This document shows, one piece after another, positions 1 to 21,226 of a DNA stretch of 64,000 nucleotides; the stretch's first letter is position 1, and every line of letters starts with the position of its first letter. Source of the DNA: Bactericera cockerelli. Taxonomy: Eukaryota; Arthropoda; Insecta; Hemiptera; Triozidae. The stretch is taken from NCBI GenBank assembly GCA_024516035.1, contig CM044964.1, forward strand, positions 13,339,597 to 13,403,596, written 5' to 3'. The notes under the pieces were generated by a model, which ran no database searches, was not told the DNA's origin, and worked only from the letters and a program-made list of their open reading frames with translations. The position numbers and the translations under genes were made by a program.

Positions 1-386
1 TCTTAATAATGTGTAAAATAAGATAAAGAACAAGAAAAGATCACAAAATATATTCCACTAGCAATCGAAATTAAAGAAATATATAACCAAACCAAAGTCA
101 TAGTAGTTCCAATAGTAATATCTGCCACTGGTATAACATCCATAAACTTCATAAATCACCTGAAAAAACTAATAGAAATATCAACCTTCATCCATTCGAT
201 CATACAAAAAGCAGTCATTCTGAAAACAGCAAACATAGTTAGAAAATTCCTACAGTAAAAAGCTTCCACAGATGTATACATTTTGGTAACAAACCCGTTG
301 TATACATCTTTATCCTCCGTCATAATTAATAAGATAACTAGAAGTATCTAATAATAAAAAATAATAAATGTGAAAAGAAATGTTAC

Positions 387-10650
<10,264 letters not shown>

Positions 10651-12301
10651 AATGTCTGCAGAGAACCATTTAGATCAGTTGCAGACCCTCAGAACGAACC
10701 TTTGTGTTGGTCCGTTCAGATGGGTGAAGAATTAAAAATTCAGACAAACAGTTACCTTCCTCAATACAAGATACCTCAAACGAGATGAATAAATGTTTAA
10801 CGCACTATCCACAACGAAAAAATATACACCATACACTAGTTTTATTGTTTAAACTTTAAAAAATGTAAAATGTAAATTTTCACGAAACAAATTCACAAAA
10901 TTTCTGTACAAATTATAAAATCAAAATGTCTTCCCTTCATAACCTACACCGGTGTAAACAGGGGATTTAAGAAATGAAACACGTAGGGCTGTGGCAAAAG
11001 TTCATACGAGGTCACTGAGTTACCGTAGACGCCAAGATCACGGAATAACAATAGTAGCTCGTATTCTTTGAACATAGAATGAGATGAAGCACACCTGATT
11101 ATAGGCAAAATACCCTATCAAGTTATATGTTTCCTATTTCTCCTGACGCAAGCTTGAGTATAAATTACCTATTTTTTACTTTCCTTATCTTACAGAAAGG
11201 ATAGCATTATACATCGAGTTTCGATAGCACTCGTATATTAATAAGAATTCTTTAATACTAGCTACCTAAGTATTAGGTAAAGCTTTTGAAGGAAGTAATC
11301 ATCTAGGCGTCGAAAAAGATACAATTTTCAAATCAAAAGTCTATTCTTACTTTTTTTTACATTAAAACTTCTTGACGTAATACTCTTTTCAGCTTTTTAT
11401 GCGGTCATAATTATGTTGGGTTTATAGTTAGGACAATTTTATGTTATTTACAACTTTACATTACATTATTTGATTCCCCATTGCCAATATGATGCCCATG
11501 CTTCATATTTTGATTGAAAGCTCCCCTTGAAATTAACGGCAGCGATTGCAGAACCTACGGTAATTTCACGGAGGTTTGAATTTTTCGGAATGTCACGGTT
11601 TTGTGGAGGTTATTATAAAACTGCGAAAAGAGACTATGAAATAATATTAGTCAGGACGACAATTTTCAACCAAAGGAAGGCGTTCGGCACTTTACAAGTC
11701 TCTCGAGCTTTTAATTTTTAATATTAATTTACTACATAATTATATCTATATTATGTACTTTTTGGATTTAATTTTTAGTTCACAAGAAAATGGATACATT
11801 CCTCTAAGCTCAATTTCATTTTCGCTAATTTAAGTGAACTTCCGTATATTTTAGGGCAAGTTTTAAATCAAACAAACGCTCTAATCCGTAAAGTTATGCA
11901 CCGGCAGACATGCGCAAGAACGTTATTTCGTTTGAAATGTGTCTAGTTAAATTTCATTTAAATCTAAACTTCTCTCCGAAATCCAGCATTATCACCCGAA
12001 AAAGTTATCAATTCGAACGCATTTCAGTCACACATTTTTTTTCAAATTTTAATATCGACCTAATTATAACTATGAAAATTAATTCAGTGATCCTGTCAGT
12101 TCTATTAATCTATCTCTTTCCAATGGAAAATAATCTCCAACATCAGCTTAACGTAGAGCTTTATCCTAAGCAAGAACAAATACTTTAATCAAAATTAATT
12201 TATTACTGAAATTCTTCCCAGTTCGGTAAGTTAATTTCTTGAGATCCTGACTTCATAGAACTTCAGTGTATCAATTAAGTTGGACCAAACTGACAAAACT
12301 A

Positions 12302-12935
12302 GTTTACCTCAGGGCTGCGGAGTCGGAGCCGGAGCTAAGGAGCCGGAGCTTAACATTTTTTGGTCTGAAGGAGCCGGAGCTGGAGCCGGAGCCAATTATT
12401 TTAGTAAAGAGGAGCTGGAGCCGGAGTTGGAGCCAAATTTTCAAAAACTTGGCTCCGCATCCAGCTCTGACTTAAAAATGAATTATGAGTGGTTTTTTTT
12501 TATTTATTATTATTATTACCTATTAAAAATAAATAACACTACTCCACCACATCCACTATTCCAGCACCATCCTCAAATCTAATGTAAATAATGTTCTTAT
12601 GTACAATAAAATACAATACAAAATCTAAAATGTACCTAAGAGTTATTAATTTGTGATTTAATGGTTCTAGATAAGGGGAAAAGTTATAGAACATAATGTA
12701 AGTGTTTAAACACATTTTTTGATACAACCAATGATAGGTATTCAGTTTATACTAATATATACATTTTGTATTCAAATAAGATGCACATTACTGGAGCCAG
12801 GAGCCGGAGCCGGAGCCAGTTTTTTTTCTCTTAGCTCCAGGAGCCGGAGCTGGAGCCGGAGCTAGAAAATAATACAAAGAGGAGCCGGAGCCGGAGCTCA
12901 AATTTTTTCCGCAGCTCCGCAGCCCTGGTTTACCT
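12302..12935. mobile_element. hAT-type MITE with 8-bp target duplication
   Basis: The element (12310-12927, 618 bases) starts CAGGGCTGCGGAG and ends with its exact reverse complement CTCCGCAGCCCTG. It is flanked by the perfect 8-base direct repeat GTTTACCT (12302-12309 and 12928-12935). An 8-base target duplication and CAGGG ends are hallmarks of the hAT superfamily. Both subterminal regions are packed with GGAGCC/GGAGCT hexamers (about 12330-12470 and 12795-12905). The AT-rich centre has no transposase, so it is non-autonomous. Confidence 0.9.
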
Positions 12936-13009
12936 GACTAGATATAGCAGAAGACTACAAAAATACCTCTAAAAACTGATGTCGTTAAATGAACTGATCT
13001 TTTAAAAAC

Positions 13010-13204
13010 ATGTTAGAAACCATCCGTCATCACATTAAATCTCTCACAAAAAAATGTTTTATTCATTTGAGAAAAACTAAAAATCATTATAAATTAGGTA
13101 AAAAACAAACACAAACAAGACTCAAACGTAGATTACCACAAGAAATCCTGTCGGATCTCTCGTCTGATGAGTCCTTAATCTCAGACAAAGAAAACACTAA
13201 TTAA
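13010..13204 (+). CDS. Small ORF, 64 residues, doubtful
   Basis: The reading frame encodes a basic half (KKCFIHLRKTKNHYKLGKKQ...LKRRLP) and a Ser/Asp-rich end (SDLSSDESLISDKENTN). It is followed within 20-40 bases by AATAAATAAATA and then an A-run, which looks like an mRNA 3' end. It could be a small gene, the last exon of one, or a retrocopy. No family is recognised and no upstream exon was found. It lies just downstream of the hAT-type MITE. Confidence 0.2.
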   Translation: MLETIRHHIKSLTKKCFIHLRKTKNHYKLGKKQTQTRLKRRLPQEILSDLSSDESLISDKENTN

Positions 13205-13639
13205 TATAATAATTATACCATGAAAATAAATAAATAGGTAAAAAAAAAAAAAAATGCATTTTTTAGGTAATTAGTTCATAAGCCTCCTTTTTAATATCAC
13301 TTAATTTCAATTTATTTTTACTTTTTATTGTACATAATTTTATTCAATAAAATTAATGTTACTGCTCAGAAATAATGTACATCTCTTATCACTGACTCAA
13401 TACTATTCATAACATGTCACTAGCACACAAGTGCAGGGCGTAACTTTGTCATTTTTCTCTTGCCCAAACAACATTGCTTACCCACAACCACAAGTTGCTG
13501 AAAAGATGTAGATTGTATCTGAGCACAACATTTTACCAATTGTTGGAAAGAAAAAAAAAAAAAGAAAAAAAAAAAAAAAAACATGTTAGATAAACCTTGG
13601 GGTTTTCTCTACAATTAAGTTAAAAGTAAATAATGTATC

Positions 13640-14120
13640 TGGATGGACTAGTGTGGAATTAATAGAAGTTTTTGTTTTACCTCTGTGGACTTAAATCTAG
13701 ATTTTGCATATTGATTTAAATGGGGAGACTAATGCTTAAGTCTGATCATTCGGAGCTGAATTAAGTGCGGAATTAATAGACAACATCAATAACTGTTGTT
13801 GGTAAGTGTCGGTTTTCCCAATCTTACACAGTACGCAATCCGTGACTTAGCGCCACAGAGGTATTACAAAAACGTCTATTAATTCTGCCCTAAAAGAAGT
13901 TTTTCTAATACCTCTGTGGCACAGAGTCTTGGATTGTGTATTGTCCAAGGGCAAAATTTATAGACAACATCAATAACTTAATACTATCATTGGTTTTCTC
14001 CATCTATCACAGTACGCAATTTTAGACTTAATGCCACAGAGGTATTTCAAAAATGTAGGGAAAATTGATGCTTAAGGCAATGACTTAAGTTATCAATTTT
14101 GTCTATTCATTTTGCCCTTA
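13640..14120. mobile_element. Cluster of hairpin MITEs, family G
   Basis: At least two copies sit side by side (13765-13892 and 13947-14120), with a further related arm at 13650-13690. Each has terminal inverted repeats around GGAATTAATAGAC ... GTCTATTAATTC and a shared core CATCAATAACTT, GGTAAGTGTCGGTTTTCCC, CAGTACGCAATCCGTGACTT, CCACAGAGGTATTACAAAAA. The cleanest copy of the family is at 59110-59264. Confidence 0.65.
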
Positions 14121-15363
14121 ATCGTGATTGAATTTTATTGTAAAATACTTCTTTAAAAAAAATCAATAAAATAGTATTATAAAATCATGAGGTATCAAAA
14201 TTTTATAGTGACCTACTAAAGTCCCAACATAGCTGGAAGAAAAATTCAGTGACTGGATGATAAGTGGTGTATCCCAATTTCCATCAATGCTAGCTATTTA
14301 CGGCCCAAATTATGAAACAAGATTAGTTTAATAGCTTTTGTTATTTAATAGTTCTGGGCTTAATAGCTTTATTAATTTATGCTTTGCCCTTGTTAGATTA
14401 CCTATTATTAGTTACTCTTAGTGGACACTTACCCTTAACTTTTGCCTTGACATCCATTGTAGAGGTCATATCCAAGCTGGGCTTTGTAGTTGTGTATTCT
14501 CTCTGAAATGCAACAGACCTGTAGCCAGCTTTCTTGATGCAAATTCTTGTTTTCAAATACCTATTGGTCTGCTGATAAAATCTAAGGGTTGGCTCAAATT
14601 TACTAATCCTCTTTCATATTATGGACCTAAGAGAATGCCTAAATATTTTACGTCCTTTGCTTTTGCCATTTTGCTCAAGTGAATCAGTCTCTTAGAAGAT
14701 GAAATATACCTCTTCTTAGTCAAAAGTTGCAATATGTATTAGGCTACTACATCAAATAGAACTTTCATTATACATTATGGGATTTTTCCATGCTACATCA
14801 CAGGTGGTAGCCATGCTATGAGAGTAACAATGGCACATTGCTAGTAAAAAAAATAGATGAATAGTGGAAGTTGATGTCTGGCTCATTTTATTTTTCTTAT
14901 TGAATTACTTGTGTCTGAAGCATAAGATTTAACCAACAAATTTTAGTATAGTAAAGAACTTAAGAAAAACTTTCATAAGAAACAAGTGTCAATTTTTTTT
15001 AAATTTATTATTTGGCTCTAGAATTTCAGTGGAAACTCCATACAATTTTTCATTGTGACCTAATGAGATCTATTGTGACTAAACCGTCAAGATACACATG
15101 AGGAATTTTTAGATTAATTTTTTCCCCTCTTTTTACAGGATTTATTTATGATGTTTCTTCTAGTATTTAAGGAAATAAGAAAAAATGTCAAGAAAATGAA
15201 TAAAGCAGAGGAAACTAATGAACAGGTCAAATTGGATCATAAATTCACATCTATAACCATTTGATGACAAAGTATTTTATCAGAACTCAAATTTTGATAT
15301 TCTCAGAATGGACTCATTACTTTGTTTTTTAAACAAAAACCCACTGAAGTATGAATGATAAGT

Positions 15364-15370
15364 TATAAAA
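15364..15370 (+). promoter_or_regulatory. Possible TATA box of B4GALT7
   Basis: TATAAAA stands 81 bases before the ATG at 15451, which would put the start of transcription near 15395 and give a 5' leader of about 55 bases. This is a short motif in AT-rich DNA, so it is only suggestive. An upstream non-coding exon cannot be excluded. Confidence 0.35.
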
Positions 15371-15450
15371 GTGGTTTCTAGACAAAAATATGAGAATGAT
15401 TTCTGTCCCTTAACTTTCTGGTATTATATCACCAAAAACAATAATTCATA

Positions 15451-18311
15451 ATGAAGGTTTATGCTAGTGTGATAAAAATATTCACCAATAAACTGCTCAG
15501 AAGTAATAAGATACTGAGTATCTTTGTATTACTCTGTGTGATAATCATCCTACTTATAGTTCTAATTATAAATTTAAACAGTTGTGACTGCAAGAAAGAT
15601 CCAGAAACAATGATATTGAATCATTCCCCACTGGATGAACATGTCTTGTGTTTAATTATTCCATTCAGAGACAGATTTGATGAGCTGTTAATCTTCCTGA
15701 CACACATGAAATTGTTCCTCAAGGAGCAAAAAGTTGAATATGAAATCTATGTTGTAAACCAGGTAAGTGAATTAAAATTGAATTTACTTATCCTAGGGCC
15801 TAGGGCATCTCCCAATTTTTAGGGCCTTGTTTACTGTAGGGTTTGTAAATTGAAGTATCTACCTGAAAACTTGATTCCTTTTTTGATAGTTAAAAAATGT
15901 ATAAGAATAAAATACTATCAAACATCCAATAATTTGATGTAAACATTTCTTTTTCTAAAAATAGTTGCAACTCTAATTTCAAATTGTATATTATAATAAA
16001 AGATTGTATCAAACTGTATTAATAGAGAAAAAAAATAGATTTTTTTAACCAATTTATTTTTATTATGCATTTTTTGTCTCATTAAAATTGATTAAAAAAA
16101 ATCTATACAATTTACATGTTTTGTATTTAACTATTACATTGGATTGTGCAAAATCATCCTTATTTGACTTGTTCAAAAAAAGTTAATAATTTTCTGTTTT
16201 CAGGTGGATTCATTTCGCTTCAATCGTGGCTCACTCATAAATGTTGGTTTCCTCTTTATTCGTGAGCACACAGATTGTGACTTCATTGCCATGCATGATG
16301 TCGACTTGATCCCAGTCAATCCTCGTCTGAACTATTCATACCCGGGAGATAGTATCATGCACATTGCTGCACCTCATCTGCATCCCAAATACCATTATAG
16401 GACATTCCTGGGTAATAATAATAATAACACTAATACTCTTTAGTAACCACCAGGTGAGGTTAATGCTCAAAGCATTTCCTACCCCCTAACCCACAGAGTG
16501 GGTTAGGTGGTAGGAAATGTTTTTATTATGTGCTCACAAACTCATCAAATTATTGAAGAAAAAAAATAAATATACTTCTTCATCTCCTTCTTAGTAATCA
16601 AATGTCGTGAATGAGTTTCAGTGAGTTCTTCATTTTCCCCTCTTAGGTAATACGAAAAATGAAAAACTACAACAGAGAAAATTATTATTATTATATTACC
16701 CTCACATTTCATTGCATGGTCATATCATGATGGGGATTTTACCGTTCATTCGCTGAAAAATCACAAACCAGCTTCTCAATTTAACCTCTCCCATACTGAG
16801 GGGGCCCAAAATAGCCAGCATCACAAAATTTCGAATTTGAATGGTCACCCATTCAAATTCGAAACAGACAGAATGAGAACTGGTGTAATCAATGTGCCAT
16901 CGACGCCGACTTCTCTTAATTTTGCCCGAGTGTTTGTTTATTGGTTTCTGATTTTCCAGGCGGAATTCTCATGATGAAGAACTCCCACTTTCAAACTCTC
17001 AACGGACTGAGCAACAAGTACTGGGGATGGGGCCTGGAGGATGATGAGCTCTATGTTAGGATACGAGAGGCCAGACTGCACATACGGAGACCTCAGGATG
17101 TGGGATCCGGAATAGATGACACTTTCCTGTAAGTAGATTTCCGGCCCTACCCACGCTGGGTGACGCAGGACGGTATGATTCCCAGTAACCATAGATTAAA
17201 ACACACATTCTGAATTTCTCATATATATTATTAAACAAATTCAAACAAACTTTATCTTTAGTAAAGTAAATTCAAAAATTTACAGGTGGTGATAATGGGT
17301 GCTGATAATGCCTGGGACATTCTCCATCAGGACGTTAAAAAATTTAGAATCATTGTACACGGCTCAAGAGCCTAGACCAGTGGTCTGCAACCGGGGTGTG
17401 AGAGTAAAAGGGTGAGAGGGTGAGTCAAGAGTGCGAGTAATAGGTCAGAGAGTGAGTTATGTGTGAGAGAGTGAGAGTAATGGGGTGAGAGGGTGAGTAA
17501 TAGGCCAGAGAGTGAGTTATGTGTGAGAGAGTGAGAGTAATGGTGTGAGAGGGTGAGTAATAGGCCAGAGAGTGAGTAATGTGTGAGAGAGTGAGTTGTA
17601 TTTTTTGACTTATGTGTGAGAGAGTGAGAGTAATGGGGTGAGAGGGTGAGTCAAGAGTGCGAGTAATAGGCCAGAGAGTGAGTTTTTTCTATTTAGATTT
17701 TAACAAATTAACGGGCATAGCCCATGTTTTTTTTTTTTTTTTTTTTAGACTTATGTGTGAGAGAGTGAGAGTAATAGGTCAGAGAGTGAGTTATGTGTGA
17801 GAGAGTGAGAGTAATGGGGTGAGAGGGTGAGTCAAGAGTGCGAGTAATAGGTCAGAGAGTGAGTTATGTGTGAGAGAGTGAGAGTAATGGGGTGAGAGGG
17901 TGAGTAATAGGCCAGAGAGTGAGTTATGTGTGAGAGAGTGAGAGTAATGGTGTGAGAGGGTGAGTAATAGGCCAGAGAGTGAGTAATGTGTGAGAGAGTG
18001 AGTTGTATTTTTTGACTTATGTGTGAGAGAGTGAGAGTAATGGGGTGAGAGGGTGAGTCAAGAGTGCGAGTAATAGGCCAGAGAGTGAGTTTTTTCTATT
18101 TAGATTTTAACAAATTAACGGGCATAGCCCATGTTTTTTTTTTTTTTTTTTAGACTTATGTGTGAGAGAGTGAGAGTAATAGGTCAGAGAGTGAGTTATG
18201 TGTGAGAGAGTGAGAGTAATGGGGTGAGAGGGTGAGTCAAGAGTGCGAGTAATAGGCCAGAGAGTGAGTTTTTTATCTTTAGATTTTAACAAATTAACGG
18301 GCATAGCCCAT

Positions 18312-18355
<44 letters not shown>

Positions 18356-18815
18356 CTTATGTGTGAGAGAGTGAGAGTAATGGGGTGAGAGGGCGAGTCA
18401 TATATTTCAAGCCTTATCATAACTCACATACACCACCGCAATCTGTTTTATAATTTTTATACCATGTACTATTACTTGCAATTTTCGTTATGTAAATATA
18501 TAAATAAAATAACTTTCCTCCTAACATTGTTCCAGTCACATTCACGACAAGGCGCGCCGTCGTCGGGACATGGCCAAATGTTTCAATCAGAAGGAGGTGA
18601 CGCGTCGCCGGGACCGACAGACGGGCCTTCACGACGTGAACTACTCCGTCGTGTCGTCCTACGAGCTTAATGTGAACGGATCCTACGCTACAGTATTGAA
18701 CGTCGCGCTGCGGTGTAACCACACGGTGACGCCGTGGTGCGTGTGTCGGGGCACCGGTGTACCGGGTGCCAAGCCACCGGCTCCACCGGTGCAAGTGGTG
18801 GCTCCTCAAGCGTAG
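15451..18815 (+). CDS. B4GALT7: Beta-1,4-galactosyltransferase 7 (xylosylprotein 4-beta-galactosyltransferase)
   Basis: Four coding exons, 15451-15762, 16204-16411, 16960-17128 and 18536-18815, join in frame with GT/AG sites to give 322 residues. The enzyme adds the first galactose to xylose in the glycosaminoglycan linker of proteoglycans, using UDP-Gal and Mn2+, in the early Golgi. The sequence shows a type II layout: a short basic cytoplasmic tail, a membrane anchor at about residues 21-42 (ILSIFVLLCVIIILLIVLII), then the catalytic domain. Diagnostic motifs are IPFRDR, FNRGSLINVGF, the metal-binding DVD in MHDVDLIPVN, and WGWGLEDDE. The C-terminal part (GSYATVLNVALRCNHTVTPWC) matches the family end, followed by an extra ~20-residue Pro/Ala tail. 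Length fits the family (about 320 residues). A TATA motif lies 81 bases upstream. The last intron holds a 1-kb minisatellite. No frame break is needed, so this gene looks intact. Confidence 0.95.
16445..16560. mobile_element. SINE family A fragment in B4GALT7 intron 2
   Basis: GGTTAATGCTCAAAGCATTT then CCTACCCCCTAACCCACAGA match the family A body near 2630. A local inverted repeat (CTAACCCACAGAGTGGGTTAG) is also present. Confidence 0.5.
16690..16915 (-). mobile_element. 5S-derived SINE in B4GALT7 intron 2
   Basis: Read on the minus strand this matches both the 5S-like head (TGGCACATTGATTACACCAG, TTCTCATTCTGTC) and the body (TGAGCGAATGAACGGTAAAA type) of the element at 4563. It is truncated inside the head and ends 35 bases before the acceptor region of exon 3. 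Confidence 0.65.
17395..18400. repeat. Minisatellite with hairpin/poly-T spacers in the last B4GALT7 intron
   Basis: Units such as GTGTGAGAGAGTGAGAGTAA, TGGGGTGAGAGGGTGAGTCA, AGAGTGCGAGTAATAGGTCA, GAGAGTGAGTTAT repeat many times. A higher-order block of about 420 bases recurs, each ended by TTTAGATTTTAACAAATTAA, CGGGCATAGCCC and a poly-T run (17717-17747, 18133-18152, 18311-18353). The 5' edge of the spacer is a small CGGGC-ATA-GCCC hairpin. Confidence 0.85.
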
Positions 18816-18964
18816 AGAAAGAGAATCTCACAATCTCAATGAGCTTACCTTTGATTCTCCGCTCACCGTTTCCAGCAGTGGTTTGGGCTTATCAAGCGTC
18901 AGTAATGAATCTCAGAGATTACGCATGTTAAAACCGCTCGGGTTTTCTGCTCACTGTTGTCAGT

Positions 18965-19105
18965 GATGGACATGGTGACTACTTGAGTACGGATGGTGAC
19001 CACTTGAGTACGGATGGTGACTACTTGAGTACGGATGGTGACTACTTGAGTATGGAGATGGTGACTACTTGAGTACGGATGGTGACTACTCGAGTATGGA
19101 TATGG
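18965..19105. repeat. 21-base minisatellite after the B4GALT7 stop
   Basis: GGTGACTACTTGAGTACGGA T recurs about seven times with small changes in the probable 3' UTR of B4GALT7. Confidence 0.85.
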
Positions 19106-19197
19106 ATAATGAACTTTAAGATTTTCTGGTGACTCAAGTGCCATTATTTACTACTTGACATGGTTGGAGTAAAATTTAGACAAAAAAAAAAAAATGA

Positions 19198-19500
19198 GCG
19201 CACGAATAGCTCAGTGGTTAAGCACTCGCTTGCCATGCGGAAGGTCCCGGGTTTGAACCCCCGCGCCGACAAAAAATTGTAGTCAAAATTTGGTTACAGT
19301 TGTTTGTAAGGGATACCTTACGGTGCGCTCGTCTTGACCCAGCACCTAAATGGGAAAGTATTGTGTCACTTCTCGCCCATCAGAGGGGAAGCATACTACG
19401 GGATGGGCAGGATACAACACAGACCACAAGCGTCTCAGTAGCTCCTGTTTCATGGCTACGAAACCAAAAAAGGCTGTGAAACACTCATCTTTAAAAATAA
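19198..19500 (+). mobile_element. tRNA-derived SINE, family H, full copy
   Basis: The head resembles a tRNA with A box TAGCTCAGTGGTTAAGC and B box GGGTTTGAACC, and GCC at the anticodon position (CTTGCCATG). The acceptor stem does not pair well, so it is not a functional tRNA gene. The body (GGTTACAGTTGTTTGTAAGG, CACTTCTCGCCCATCAGAGG, CATACTACGGGATGGGCAGG, TCATGGCTACGAAA) recurs at 20885-21145, 32855-33010 and 34615-34885. Confidence 0.75.
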
Positions 19501-19574
19501 GAAAAAATAACCGCAAAAGTCTATGATTTTGCTCTAATTAATATTCTTAGGCTTGCAACTAGTGCTTTGCAATA

Positions 19575-19790
19575 TCAGACCTCAGTAGCTAGATCGATAA
19601 AGTGGCGCACTTGTAACCTGGAGGTCGGTGGTGCGAATCCAAACTTCGGTTTAAAAAAAAAAATTAATTCCTTTTCTAAAGGAAAGTAGGAAAGGGATAA
19701 GGAAACGAAAAAAAAAAAAAAAAAAAATAGCAGTGTGAGTTGTAAGTAATTGTGACAGCACGATAGTGATTAACACAAATATGATAACTT
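19575..19790 (+). mobile_element. tRNA-derived SINE, family E, with A-rich insert
   Basis: The head CCTCAGTAGCTAGATCGATA and GTCGGTGGTGCGAATCC is followed by A-runs and then the family E end (GACAGCACGATAGTGATTAA, CACAAATATGATAACTTTCT). Confidence 0.6.
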
Positions 19791-19884
19791 TCTTAGTGCT
19801 TTGCCAAGTGCAGCTGCTGCGTTATAATTTGCTGAGTTATCTGTTTGCATTATTATTCTAGATTTCTTAAGAATGCGAAATTCG

Positions 19885-20090
19885 CTCTCTAATTGACTGA
19901 TTGACTAACTATCTAATTGACTGATTGAGTGACTATATAATTGACTGACTGTCTATTTGACTGATTGAGTGACTATCTAATTGATTGATTGACTGACTAT
20001 CTAATGGACTGATTGAGTGACTATCTAATTGACTGATTGACTGACTATCTAATTGACTGACTATCTATTTGACTGATTGACTGACTAGTC
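19885..20090. repeat. Minisatellite CTAATTGACTGATTGACTGA type
   Basis: Units of 20-28 bases built from ATCTAATTGACTGATTGAST and GACTGACT repeat about eight times. No coding value. Confidence 0.8.
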
Positions 20091-21226
20091 AATACTTAAA
20101 AGTCTATATTTCTGTACCAACCATCACCGACAGTAGCTCGTCAGAGTCGTAAACTGTAGGTCGTTGGTTTGAGTCCCTAGTATTGCAAATATTTAGTAAG
20201 GTGAGTATTCTGTATCAACTGGTTCAGAATTTTGTGAGTCCAATTACTATATTATAATAAACTCTAGTTAAAGAGTAAAGTAACTAATAAACAGCCTTTT
20301 AAATTATTTGTATACAAATTTTATTTTAATTATCAAGAGAACAAGTTTATACTACACAAATAAGGAACATTAAATATTATAATATTTTATTTACTTTCAA
20401 AGGATAATACAAAATATGTTGGTTCATTACGAGCAAATAATAATTGGTCACATTATTGTACCTTTTTTTTTATTAAGTTTTTTTTTGCTGAACGTTTTAT
20501 TAGGCCATTCAAAACGGTCTAATTTTATTGAATAGACCTTTAATAGGACTCCATACATAAATAAGTTTCCAAGTTATAATATTCTTTAAAATTAAATATG
20601 ATGAGTCACGAGATAGGACTTTAACGAACTTGTTGTGTTTCTTATTTATATTTATTCTAGTCGTTTTATGTTATAGCTGACATTTTATAAATTTTGTAAG
20701 TTTAAAGTTTTACAAAATAAAGTTATTTTTTACTTTTAATGCCTTATTGATATTTTGTTCTGATTAGTTCTGATTTTGTCCATGTAGCCATCACAAAATA
20801 GGTTGTCTTTCAAAGAATTCAATGTACATAATTATGTATGTGTATTATTATTACTTGACATTTATGTTAGTATTTACCTTACAATTGTCACAGTGGTGCG
20901 AATCCCAGAACCGCCAAAAAATTGTATTCATGATTTGGTTACAGTTGTTTGTAAGGGACACCTTCCGGTACGCTTTTGTTGACCTAGTCCAGAAATGAGA
21001 AGTACTATGTCACTTCTCGGCCATCAGAGGGGAGGCATACTACGAGATGGGCGAGCTACAATATAGATCACAAGCGTCTAGAGTAGCTCCTGTTTTCATG
21101 GCTACGAAATATAGATGGCCGTGAAACACCTTTAAAAAAATCTTTTGTGATATTTTTCTTTCCTCCAACGCACAGTGTATAGAAGCCATGAGAACGTATC
21201 ACGCTTTGCCATGCTGGTTCAAAAGA
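20091..21226. other. Gene-free stretch with a SINE H fragment
   Basis: 20100-20880 is AT-rich and shows nothing I can support beyond a short tRNA-like piece near 20130-20180 (GTCGTTGGTTTGAGTCC). 20885-21145 is a family H SINE lacking most of its tRNA head (GTGGTGCGAATCCC, GGTTACAGTTGTTTGTAAGG, CTTCTCGGCCATCAGAGGG). The 3' UTR of the secreted protein gene lies at its right end, but no polyadenylation signal was fixed. Confidence 0.55.

Larger units (their letters stand above)
10656..15363. other. Intergenic region between nocte and B4GALT7
   Basis: The two genes point away from each other across about 4.7 kb. The part next to nocte (10660-11060) probably holds its non-coding first exon and promoter, but no clear TATA or acceptor pair was found. 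Beyond lie a hAT-type MITE (12310-12927), a doubtful small ORF, and a cluster of hairpin MITEs (13640-14120). 11060-12300 and 14130-15360 show only AT-rich single-copy-looking DNA with no gene that I can support. Confidence 0.6.

Noticed and set aside
11527..12188. Two frames of 64 and 92 codons upstream of the MITE
   Set aside because: AT-rich, no recognisable motif, no splice partners; no better than chance.
12266..12582. Frames rich in Glu/Pro/Arg/Ser at 12.3-12.5 kb
   Set aside because: They come from the GGAGCC hexamers of the hAT-type MITE.
19203..19275. Possible functional tRNA-Gly(GCC)
   Set aside because: A and B boxes and a GCC triplet are present but the acceptor stem does not pair, and the sequence runs into a SINE body found elsewhere in the window.
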